From Candidatus Fredericiella danica (GTDB taxonomy: Bacteria > Chloroflexota > Anaerolineae > Caldilineales > Caldilineaceae), in assembly GCA_016713335.1 (NCBI GenBank), contig JADJPH010000098.1, positions 1 to 17,625 on the forward strand: 17,625 bases of DNA. Direction: 5' to 3'. The notes below the pieces were generated by a model that did not search any database, was not told the DNA's origin, and saw only the letters and a list, made by a program, of their open reading frames with translations. Below, one piece after another: positions 1-7,556 of this stretch (positions within the stretch are counted from its first letter, which is position 1; each line of letters opens with the position of its first letter). Position numbers and translations under genes: made by a program.

Positions 1-1095
1 ACACAGTCACAATAGTTGGGGATCGTCGGTGCGCAATAACAGGTAATAGACGCCCGCGGGACTTGCGCAGGGCGAACTCGACTGGCTGTGTGTGTAGGTC
101 TGGTTGACGGCCATGATGTATCGTGCCAAATCGAGTTCAACGCCTGGTCTGATCGTCAAACACATTGTCGGTGGAAAAAGTAGAGGACATCATACCAACC
201 GCCGTTGTGGGCGTTGTTCGTTGCGCCACCGCCCTCGTTCTTTACCTCCCAGGACACCGGATGCTCTGCGCCAACACCTGCGGATGCAAGCCCCATAATT
301 GCTGTCGGAACCAGATCGGGCGTAGTGATAGTGATGGGTGTGGCTCGTACGTTGTTGCTTTCACGTTGGACCCGTAGACACAGTCACAATAGTTGAGATC
401 GTCGGTACGCGACAACAGGTAATAGACGCCCGCAGGGACTTGCGGCAGGGCGAACTCGACTGGCTGTGTGTAGGTCTGGTTGACGGCCAATGATGTATTA
501 GTCGTGCCAAATCGAGTTCAACGCCTGGTCCTGATCGTCAAACACATTGTCGGTGGAAAAGTAGAGGACATCATACACCAACCGCCGTTGTGGGCGTTGT
601 TAGGCTGCGCCACTGCCCTCCCTCTTTACCTCCCAGGACACCTGGATGCTCTGCGCCGACACTGCGGATGCAGGCGCCATAATTGCTGTCGGAACCAGAT
701 CGGGCGTAGTGATAGTGATGGTGCTGGGTCTCGTACGTTGTTGCTTTCGTTGGACTCGTAGACACAGTCACAATAGTTAAGATCGTCGGTGCGCAATAAC
801 AGGTAATAGACGCCCTGCAGGGACTTGCGGCAGGTGAACTAAACTGGCTGTGTGCAGGTCTGGTTGACGGCTAATCGGGTGTATCGTGCCAAATCGAGTT
901 CAACGCCTGGTCCTGATCGTCAAACACGTTGTCGGTGGAAAAGTAGAGGACATCATACCAACCGCCGTTATACGCGTTGTTAGTTGCGCCACTGCCCTCG
1001 TTCTTTACCTCCCAGGACACCTGGATGCTGAGCCGACACAGGATGCAGGCGCCATATGCCTGTCGGAACCAGATCGGGCGTGGGTTCGATTGCGC
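1..1095 (-). repeat. three tandem ~380-bp CARDB-coding units
   Basis: Near-identical units begin at 1, 378 and 762, each marked by ACACAGTCACAATAGTT followed by a GATCGTCGGT block. Spacings are 377 and 384 bp, and 384 bp equals 128 codons. The third unit ends where the signal-peptide coding region begins. Units differ by a few substitutions and by 1-3 bp indels at different places, for example CCTGGTCTG against CCTGGTCCTG, and CATACC against CATACACC. The high DNA identity points to recent duplication or ongoing gene conversion. Confidence 0.9.
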
Positions 1096-1200
1096 CTTCA
1101 CACTATTTTCTGCCAACATGATGATCGCCGAGGTCGCAATGACAGTCAGCAATAGAACAAATCTGGCGTGGAAAGATATTGACCACTGTCGCCACTGCAT
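1..1200 (-). CDS. secreted CARDB-repeat protein, 3' end beyond window, frameshifted
   Basis: The gene starts at ATG 1200 with a good ribosome site (AAGGAGAA at 1205-1212). The first ~37 residues form a signal peptide: a short polar start, the hydrophobic run FVLLLTVIATSAIIML, then a probable cleavage site near VKAQS. What follows is a repeated beta-sandwich unit with the phrases IQVSWEVKNEGSG, WYDVLYFSTDNVFD and PAGVYYLLSRTDDLNYCDC. This is the style of CARDB domains, extracellular Ig-like adhesion modules. Three units can be read, each broken by small indels, so no single frame covers the gene. The first unit needs two compensating shifts between the signal peptide and IQVSWEV. The gene runs off the left edge, so total length and C-terminus are unknown. 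Surface or secreted location is inferred from the signal peptide. The CARDB assignment is by motif recognition and is fairly secure. Whether the frameshifts are real or sequencing errors cannot be told here. Confidence 0.75.
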
Positions 1201-1486
1201 ATGGTTCTCCTTCAGGGTAACTCTGCCATACTACTGAGTGCGATCATTCAGCATAGCATCAGAACAGAGATGACCCCATACTTTTGCACGGCAGGCCAAC
1301 GCCGTTCACAAAACAAGAACGTTACAACCCTGTATCAGGTGATGGCGCATGCGCGAAATTCCCCGCTGGACGCTCGGGCGCCCCCATACCGGCGCGCCAC
1401 ATGACACGTAAGGACAAGAAAAGTCGCCCATCAATCTAAAACCGATGGAAGGCTTCCTTTAAGAACACAGTGATCCGCGCCAAAAT
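1201..1486. other. intergenic region between two minus-strand genes
   Basis: This 286-bp gap separates the lipoprotein stop (1487) from the CARDB gene start (1200). It contains the CARDB ribosome site at 1205-1212. Just after the lipoprotein stop, read on the minus strand, a short GGAAG/CTTCC stem is followed by a weak T-run, which could be a poor terminator. No convincing gene or promoter was seen. Confidence 0.4.
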
Positions 1487-2585
1487 TCACCGGATAGAGT
1501 CTGCGGTGGCAGCCAAAGGATCGGCGAACATCGACACTTCCGCAGTGTCATCGGTGGAGCACCCAGGTCAACGGCACAACCTGAGATCATTGCGCCCGCG
1601 ACGCGCTCAACGATGTATTGACTGTCAAAAGACCAACTGAACGGGAAATAGATGTCGGCAAGTTCCCGTATGTTGCCGTCCTGCCCCACGACCGACAGCG
1701 ACGCCGCCATACATCGGGATAAGCGTACTTGAGTCCATCAGGGAGAACTGACCCAAGCCAAGTGGGTCCTCGCTATCCTCAAGCCCCTGTTGAAAGGGGC
1801 CGAGAAGCGACTGATCCGATCAACCTGTTGCGGTGTGCCTGCGCCAACGGTTGCCGCGCACCAGGTTCGGTCACCACACGACACGGTTCGTCGTTTTGAA
1901 TCGCCTGCAATGGCATCGGGCAGCGTATGGCCCGTGTAGTAAATGAAATGCGACTCATCCACCCATAGCAAGTGCTGTATCTCACAATATGCCTGCAACC
2001 CACCCATGTACGAGGAACGTGCGCCAGTGTAGACTTGGTCCGTCTGCTTGCTGGCGGGATCCATCGTGTAGAGCGTCCCATAATCTGTGAAGGCCAACCT
2101 TTTGCCGTCGGGCGAGAAGCTGAGATTGCCAATGCTGGCGTCATTGCCCAGGTCAATCACCAGACTCTCGGTAGCGGTTGCGAGATCTAATTGGCTGATC
2201 TTGCCCGTCAGGCTGTGGAAAACGGTGGTAGAAATTAGCGGCATGGCGAACTCCCCATCTGCGCTGATTGCGAAACTTTCAGCGCCGACGCCATCGGCGC
2301 TGACTGCGAGCAGCGTATTACCCTTGTCGTGGTCGGCAAGCAAGATTGTCTGCCGGAAAACTGTGCAAGCCTGGCAGCGGTCGGTCGCCGGATCAGAGTG
2401 ACTACGGGCGTGGCTGGCGCTATACCGGCATCCCGTCAGAATTACCGGGCTTGCTGATCGCCGAACTCGTCACTCGACAAAGCAGAGGGCTGTGGTGCAA
2501 CTGAAGGTGAGATGGACGGTCGCGCCACAGGGTCAAGCGCACAACTCGTGACCAGCAACCCCCAAGCCATCAGGACGATCAGCAC
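1487..2585 (-). CDS. beta-propeller (PD40/TolB-like) lipoprotein, frameshifted
   Basis: The reconstructed protein begins with a lipoprotein signal, VLIVLMAWGLLVTSC, read from GTG 2585, where VTSC is a plausible lipobox ending in the lipidated Cys. ATG 2570 is an alternative start. After a Ser/Pro/Ala-rich linker come propeller repeats. The clearest is NLSFSPDGKRLAFTDYGTLY followed by TMD, which matches the PD40 unit of TolB-like propellers; another is ESFAISADGEFAMPLIS. The main intact stretch is 1738-2343. A second, 1459-1710, reads the C-terminal part. In the best frame the protein ends in ADPLAATADSIR at a TGA at 1487-1489. At least three frame changes are needed. It probably sits on the outer face of the membrane as a binding or scaffold protein; no enzyme function can be assigned. 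It is transcribed divergently from the beta-helix gene at 2937. Confidence 0.6.
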
Positions 2586-2936
2586 TGTCGTTCTGGCAAG
2601 GTCGATCTGCTTCGCATAAATGCCTCACCCACGGCGCCCCAAGCCCAACCGCCTACACTACCATAATCTGGACGCATTCCGAGTAACGCCTCACAGTGTT
2701 CTGGGGCGAGCATTTGGCGGACGTGGGCGCGTCGCGATGGCGAGGCCGGTACAATGGCAGATGGCTGAGATTCCTGGGTCAAAGCCATTTGACCGATTCT
2801 GTGTGCAGCAATCTGCGACAATGGGTGCAGACCGCAACCTTGCCGGCCAATTTATGCGCGAAGCTAGCTTCTTTTGCAGGCCGCAATCGCGATGACTCTC
2901 TCCACAGCACCCAGTTCCTTTTCAAGGAAACTCAAA
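2586..2936. other. divergent intergenic region
   Basis: This 351-bp spacer lies between the minus-strand lipoprotein and the plus-strand beta-helix gene and should carry both promoters. Open frames through it have no recognisable protein content and look like chance frames. A small palindrome, GAAGCTAGCTTC, followed by TTTT lies near 2860-2877. No clean -35/-10 pair was identified. Confidence 0.4.
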
Positions 2937-4299
2937 ATGAACACCCAGCCATCGCTCATTGTACTCTCCTCATTGTTCTGGTGTTGTTGCAGCCGCCTGC
3001 CCCATTGGCCGCACACAGTCTCACACACTTTCTGGATTCCTCAACTGCGCCTATCTGTATCGTAACTAGCAAAACGACAGCGGCGCAGGTACGCTGCGCG
3101 CCTGCCTTGTGCAGGCAGTCAGCGGCGACACCATCACCTTCGATCACGTATCTTCCCGCCCCCAGTCCTGTCCAGATTCTCTGGTGAGCGCTGCCTCACA
3201 TCGCAACGGATTCCTGACAATCGATGCAAGTAATGCGGGCGTCATACTGATGGCAGCGGGATCAGCGAGACTGGCATGCTAACAACCAGCGGGTTCATCA
3301 TCAACGCCTCCAACAACATGATTCGGGGGGGATGCAGATCGTGAACTTTCCCTACTATGGAATCGAGATCCAGGGCGGGCAACACAGCGTCATTGTGGAG
3401 ACCACACGGTAGGAAATGGACCGATGGGTCAGGGTAACCTGATCAGCAATAACTGCGAAATGGCATTCAGATCGTCGGCTCACGCGCGATGAGCAATACG
3501 GCCATTGGCAATTACATCGGCACGGATGCCAGCGGCGCCACTGTCCTAACAGGCCCTTGTGAGGGTAATGGCGTTTTCTAGGATGGGATACAACGTACAA
3601 TCATTGCGGCAGCACGCCGGGGCAACGCAACGTGATCGTTGGCATGATCGCGATCGGTCCCCGTTCTCCCCGCCGATGTACAATCGTATTATCGGCAACT
3701 TCATCGGCGTTGATGCTGCGGGCACTTCCACCTTTGGCAACGGATACCACGGTATCGGAGTGAACGGTCTGAAGAATACGATCGGTGGCAATTCGCCTGG
3801 CGAGGGCAACCGTCAGTGGCTTCGATCACAACGGCATTTCCATAAGCGGCTCAGGCAAACATTGCGGCCCTGAAAATGATCTACGAAAATCTTGAGGCTG
3901 GCGTCCGGATCGCTGGGGAAACCTCCATTGCTAATCTGTTGACCCCAAGAACAGCATCTCCGCGAACGGTGGACCGGGTATTGATTTAGCGAATGGCGGC
4001 AACGCTGAGCTACCAGCGCCGACGCTTACCCGGTTTATTGGTGGTGACACCGTCGAGTAGGCAGTGCCTGCGCCGGGTGTCTCATCGAGGTTTTCTCCGA
4101 CGATAACGGAGAGGGGCGGGTCTGTGAGGGCAGCACGACGGTTGATGCTGCTGGTCACTTCAGTTTCATCGTGTCCGGAGGATTTAGTCTCGCCAACGTG
4201 AACCGCCACTGCTACCGACGTAGCGGGCGACACATCGGAGTTTTCTGCAGGGCGCCTCCCAGTCCTCACAAGCTCTATTTACCGAGCGTACAACGCTAG
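2937..4299 (+). CDS. secreted right-handed parallel beta-helix protein, frameshifted
   Basis: The start is ATG 2937, preceded by AAGGAAA. A hydrophobic signal segment (SLIVL, then LIVLVLLQPPAPLAAHS after a frame change) is followed by a stretch typical of CSLREA-type beta-helix proteins: GTLR, CLVQAVSGDTITFD, GFLTIDASNAGVIL. Beta-helix rungs then repeat: GNLISNN, NYIGTDASGA, GQRNVIVG, NFIGVDAAGTSTFGNG, NTIGGNSPGEGN. The C-terminal part has an Ig-like strand pattern (LIEVFSDDNGEGRVCEGS, then FSFIVSGGFSLANVTATATD). With one more frame correction near 4245 it ends in HKLYLPSVQR at TAG 4297-4299, the same kind of tail as the giant protein at 7557. About eight frame changes are needed, so the product is a reconstruction. 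A role in surface display or polysaccharide binding is possible but not shown. Confidence 0.65.
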
Positions 4300-5684
4300 A
4301 GCACGCGGGCGAAAGGTGGGCGAGGAGCCATGTTGTGCGTGTTCCGTGCGGCTGTGTAAACACACCAAGCGACCATTGGCCTAGTCCATCGATCGGCAAT
4401 TGCGGCAAAGTTGATCGCCTTGATTACTACCCGACGAAACGCCCAGCCCAAAACGGCGCAATGTTCTGGGTAGTTGCATCGCCATCGACAAAACACTCGG
4501 CAACCAGTTTCTCCAGCCGGCGAGTGCATGATGCCCTCGCCACCCCAACCGCACGAACGAAGAAGCCGCGCATTGTACCAACTGGGCCGATGATTGACCG
4601 TTTTATCAGGCGTGAGCGAACGAATACCGCCGGAGCCCTTGAGTGGGTGGTCAACCTGCTCCTGCAGCGAGGGGGACGCGATGGATGGAGAATGGGATGA
4701 CGGTCGGCAGGAAAGCAAGGTTGGGGAGCAGCGCGATCCCTCGCGTGGGATTCTTCCTTGCTTCCAGCCGGTTAAGCAGGCGGGGCCCTCCTTCTGGTAG
4801 TACCATTCCATTTTGGCGTGTGGGTAGTCAGCCCCTTCGGCTGCCCGTCTCTGGTGGGCGATGGCAGGTTCGCCGGCCACCCACCCCCAACAGCGCCCGG
4901 GCTTCAGCCCCGTAGAGGCAGCCAGGTCGCGGGCCAATGCGCCGCGGGCGCCGGGGTCTTCGATGGGAATCGCCCGCGTCTTGTTGAGCTTGCCGGTGAC
5001 GGTAAGCCGTTCGGCCTGCCGGTCGTAGGCCGTCACGTCAAGACCCGCCACTTCGGCGCGGCGCAGCCCGGTCACGCGCAGCAGCGCCACGATCGCCGCG
5101 TCGCGCACCCCGGCCGGCGATGGGTCAGCTTGGCAGACGGCCATCAGCGCCATGATCTCGCCGAAGGTCAGCGCCCGGCCCCGCTCGGCCTGCGTGGTCG
5201 TGTTCTCGCCGGGCAGCGTCTCCGCCGCTTCGATGGCGTCTTGTAACGCATCCTGCATCGCCTGCGATGCCAGGGCGACGCGCATCGCCATGTTCGTGTC
5301 ATCGGCGCCGGCCTGCGCTACCTGGGCAGCGCGCCGAACCAAGCGGCGCGCTTCTTTGAGCGTGCCCCGCAGGGCAGAAAGCGCTTTGTTCGCCGTGGGC
5401 GCCGCAAGGTGATCAGCCAGCCAGGACCGCACCGCAGTTACTTCCTGCGCCCGTACCTGGGGCCATGAGACGGCGTCGAGCAACTGCTCCCGCTCGACCT
5501 TCTTGGTTTCGGTGGGGTCCACCCCGGTCAGCAGGGCGGCGATCACACCCAGGTCGTGCGTCACGGTGCGCCGGCTGCTTTCCCCCAGCGAAGCCAGGTA
5601 GATGCGGGCGGGGTTCTGGTCGGCGGATTGACTGACGGCGGGAACCAGGTCGCCGTCGCTGGGTACGATCGCAGTGGTTGCCAT
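4296..5684 (-). pseudogene. tyrosine recombinase/integrase, catalytic C-terminus lost
   Basis: The start ATG 5684 has an AAAGAGGG ribosome site. Residues ~25-120 form the SAM-like N-terminal core-binding domain (PARIYLASLGESSRRTVTHD, then NKALSALRGTLKEARRL). The catalytic domain begins near residue 170 (RALTFGEIMALMAVC) and carries the first catalytic Arg in TGLRRAEVAGLD (R208) and a probable catalytic Lys in GKLNKTRAIPI (K232). Homology stops near residue 257 (position ~4916). The expected HxxR box, second His/Trp and nucleophilic Tyr are absent, and the remaining ~205 codons are unrelated sequence. The protein should therefore be unable to recombine DNA. About 40 Ala/Gln-rich residues lie between the two domains. 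With the portal-like fragment upstream, it suggests a decayed phage or integrative element. Assignment of the N-terminal 256 residues is strong. Confidence 0.85.
4300..4915. other. unassigned segment replacing the integrase 3' end
   Basis: The segment lies between the beta-helix stop and the point where recombinase homology ends (about 4916). It contains GC-rich hairpins with the sequences CAGCCCCTTCGGCTG and GGGCTTCAGCCCC, of the kind found in interspersed non-coding repeats. On the minus strand it stays open for about 200 codons in the recombinase frame, but the translation has no domain I recognise. A second minus-strand frame at 4427-4654 is also open and unrecognised. It may be an inserted repeat or the flank of a deletion. 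Confidence 0.4.
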
Positions 5685-5880
5685 GGGCTATACCCTCTTT
5701 GTGCGTGAAGCGTACAAGAAGCAGGGCCACATCCATGCCGGCGCCAACGTCGTTACGGGTTGCGTGGCCCGTCTTGTCTGCGCTAACATCGTGGTGCACC
5801 TTTCTGGGTGTCGGGGTCTGATCGATGCTTGCGAGGCTGGCGATCAGACCCTTCGCTTTTTTTGACTGGCTATTGAAAAA
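5685..5880. other. spacer between integrase remnant and portal-like remnant
   Basis: This holds the integrase ribosome site at its left end and a plus-strand intrinsic terminator at 5814-5863. No plus-strand gene that would need this terminator was recognised. A 63-codon plus-strand frame overlaps it but shows no protein character. The sequence becomes AT-rich from about 5857 to 5935, unlike the rest of the window. Confidence 0.4.
5814..5863 (+). terminator. intrinsic terminator
   Basis: A perfect 11-bp stem, GGGTCTGATCG (5814-5824) pairing with CGATCAGACCC (5841-5851), is separated by a 16-nt loop and followed by TTCGC and seven T at 5857-5863. The polarity fits plus-strand transcripts only. 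On the minus strand no T-run follows. Confidence 0.75.
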
Positions 5881-6335
5881 TCATATTTTCATAAGTGATT
5901 GTATCATAGAGCGCGAATGCATCATAGGTGCAATATGATACCCACCGACCCCGGGCGCTCGCGTCATGCCGTCCAGCGCCCGATAGAGGCCCACGACAAA
6001 CTCCCCCCCGCGCGCAGCGCGCCGCACCAGTCGGCGAGGGGTAGAGGCAGCAGGGGCCCCCACCCGCCACCCACCACGCCTCAATGAAGCGCGCTTCAAT
6101 GGGCGATACTCGCCCGTGAGTCGTCACCCCGTTGCCGGCGATATACGCGGTGATCAGCCCCACAATGCGCCGTGCCAACGGGTTCTTGCGCCACGCATCG
6201 CGCACTTCGAACAGTTCCTGGCTGTTCGCCCCAACCTCTTGTCGAGCATCTCCCACGCTGCAATGGCTCGTAGCGAGACGGCGGCGGCTCGCCATCGAAT
6301 GTCTTCTCGATCCTGGAGCGACTTTTCCCCGCCAT
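5881..6335 (-). pseudogene. phage portal-like protein fragment
   Basis: The fragment begins at ATG 6335 (MAGKSRSRIEKTFDGEPPP) and is read across at least two frame changes. The core phrases are RDAWRKNPLARRIVGLITAY followed by IAGNGV, then LPLADWCGALRAGGEFVVGLYRALDGM. This order (a conserved hydrophobic helix naming a non-productive start, then a domain with a GE-[FL]-V strand) resembles the N-terminal part of a tailed-phage portal-like family I associate with Chloroflexota elements. Usual portal proteins run to 400 residues or more. Here only about 150 remain and the frame ends in AT-rich DNA near 5881. No ribosome site is evident at 6335. It supports a phage origin for the integrase region. 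The family call is from memory of motifs and is moderate; a membrane or DNA-binding protein of another type is possible. Confidence 0.45.
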
Positions 6336-6347
6336 TTTAGTACACAT

Positions 6348-6375
6348 TGTCAGCCCGCTCACCCTTTGTTACACT
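6348..6375 (+). promoter_or_regulatory. candidate sigma-70 promoter for the methyltransferase
   Basis: TTGTCA at 6348-6353 and TACACT at 6370-6375 are separated by 16 bp and point toward the methyltransferase start at 6510. The match is fair, not decisive. If used, it would give a 5' leader of about 130 nt that includes the hairpin at 6379-6432. Confidence 0.3.
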
Positions 6376-6378
6376 GTC

Positions 6379-6432
6379 TATGCGGCGGATACAACCTGGC
6401 GGGGCATTCGTTACCTGCTTCCCCGCCGCATA
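6379..6432 (+). promoter_or_regulatory. inverted-repeat hairpin in the methyltransferase leader
   Basis: TATGCGGCGG (6379-6388) is the exact reverse complement of CCGCCGCATA (6423-6432), and ATCCTTTTTCG follows. An alternative 7-bp stem, GGCGGGG (6399-6405) with CCCCGCC (6421-6427), uses part of the same 3' arm, so the two cannot form together. It could be a terminator, an attenuator or a repeat boundary. Confidence 0.4.
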
Positions 6433-6509
6433 ATCCTTTTTCGTTGGGAGTCACGAATGGAACTTGCGAAGCGTGACCAGAGCATGAGCGCTCCGATAGG
6501 TGATCAGTC

Positions 6510-7315
6510 ATGAATACCTCCTCAACCTTCGTCGCAGAGGATGGTGTCGGGTATGAGTTGAATATGGGCCGTTGGAGCCGACGCTTGGCCTTGCCCTTTC
6601 TCGACTTCGTCGGAACCGCTGATGGCGAACGTGTTCTAGATGTTGGTTGCGGCACAGGGCACCTTGCAGCGACGGTGGCGGCCGTGTCTCGCGCCTCCGA
6701 AATACACGGTGTGGACCTCGCGCCGGTCTATATCGAACACGCAAGGAAGCAGAATCCCGATACCCGGCTCGTCTTTCGTGTTGGGGACGCCTGCTCGTTG
6801 GCACACCCCGACAGCACTTTTGATCGCGTGCTCTCGCTGCTTGTCCTGCACTTCGTGCCTCGGGCCGAAGAAGCAATTGCCGAGATGCGAAGGGTCGCTA
6901 AGACTGGCGCTGTCGTCGGCGCCGCGGTCGGGGACGCGAGAGGTGGGTGGGTTGCCAACCGGTTGTTCTTTGATACGGCCTCGGTGCTGATCCCAAAGCC
7001 GGGGAGCGCCGAGCCCGAAACTCACCCGCCCCTGACACGGCCGGGTGAACTGGCTATAGCGTGGAGCCGCCGGGTTTCGCGATGTGACGGAGCGTTTCAT
7101 GTGCATCCGCATGGACTTCACGTCGTTCGCCGATTACTGGGCACCGTATCTGGGCAAAGACGGGCCTGGTGCGGAGTACGTTCGCACCTTAGACGAGGCC
7201 ATGCGGGTCCGCCTTGAAGCTGCGGTCAAAGGGTGCCTACCTGGATGGCGAGGGCGATGGTCCTCGGTCTTATGCAGCCCTAGCATACGCCGTCAAAGGT
7301 ACGGTGCCGCCGTGA
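6510..7315 (+). CDS. class I SAM-dependent methyltransferase, frameshifted
   Basis: ATG 6510 follows AGGTGA at a suitable distance. The first ~200 residues show a Rossmann-fold methyltransferase: motif I VLDVGCGTGHLA (about residues 43-54), the acidic motif II end in HGVDLAPVYIEHAR, VGDACSLAHPDSTFDRVLSL for the motif around the adenine-binding and post-II region, and LHFVPRAEEAIAEMRRVAK, as in Methyltransf_11/25 (UbiE-like) enzymes. The frame breaks near 7065 and continues as AAGFRDVTERF and FADYWAPYLGKDGPGAEYV. It breaks again near 7230, ending as GDGPRSYAALAYAVKGTVPP at TGA 7313-7315. The second break is explained by one extra base in the AAAGGG run. Corrected length is about 268 residues, normal for the family. 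The substrate cannot be told. It is a single gene with a phage remnant behind it and a convergent neighbour. Confidence 0.85.
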
Positions 7316-7556
7316 CGACGCCCAACTCCATCGTCCCCGCGCCCCACCTTGAGTTCAGTAAGGCACTGAATGGTAATACAGTATCCCATCCCTCCAAACT
7401 CATGGGGTCACTTCAGGCGGCGCAGAATGTGGCGGGCAGCCTGACCTTTGCTTAACTGGAGTGTCCGGCACGAAGCCGGTTACAAGGGGCAGAGCCGACG
7501 GCGATAACCACACCCTGGTGGCGTCTGTCCCGCCGACGGCCCTTATGCCCGCGTCA
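7316..7556. other. convergent intergenic region
   Basis: This 241-bp spacer lies between the ends of the plus-strand methyltransferase and the minus-strand giant protein. A small CCGGC/GCCGG hairpin lies near 7468-7482 without a T-run. No gene or clear terminator was seen. Confidence 0.4.

Noticed and set aside
1..1095. CRISPR array or satellite repeat
   Set aside because: Units are ~380 bp, nearly identical throughout, and encode CARDB domains downstream of a signal peptide; there is no repeat-spacer pattern.
2696..3187. Separate plus-strand gene upstream of the beta-helix gene
   Set aside because: Only its end, from about 2937, has meaning, as a shifted reading of the beta-helix signal peptide; the first part lacks any protein features.
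4300..4915. Group II intron or retron interrupting the integrase
   Set aside because: No domain V-like hairpin, no reverse transcriptase frame and no intron 5' GUGYG start could be placed; only short GC hairpins are seen.
4296..5800. Integron integrase with attC sites
   Set aside because: The integrase lacks its catalytic end, and short GTTA/TAAC-like words near 5745-5790 do not form the paired R and L boxes of an attC site.
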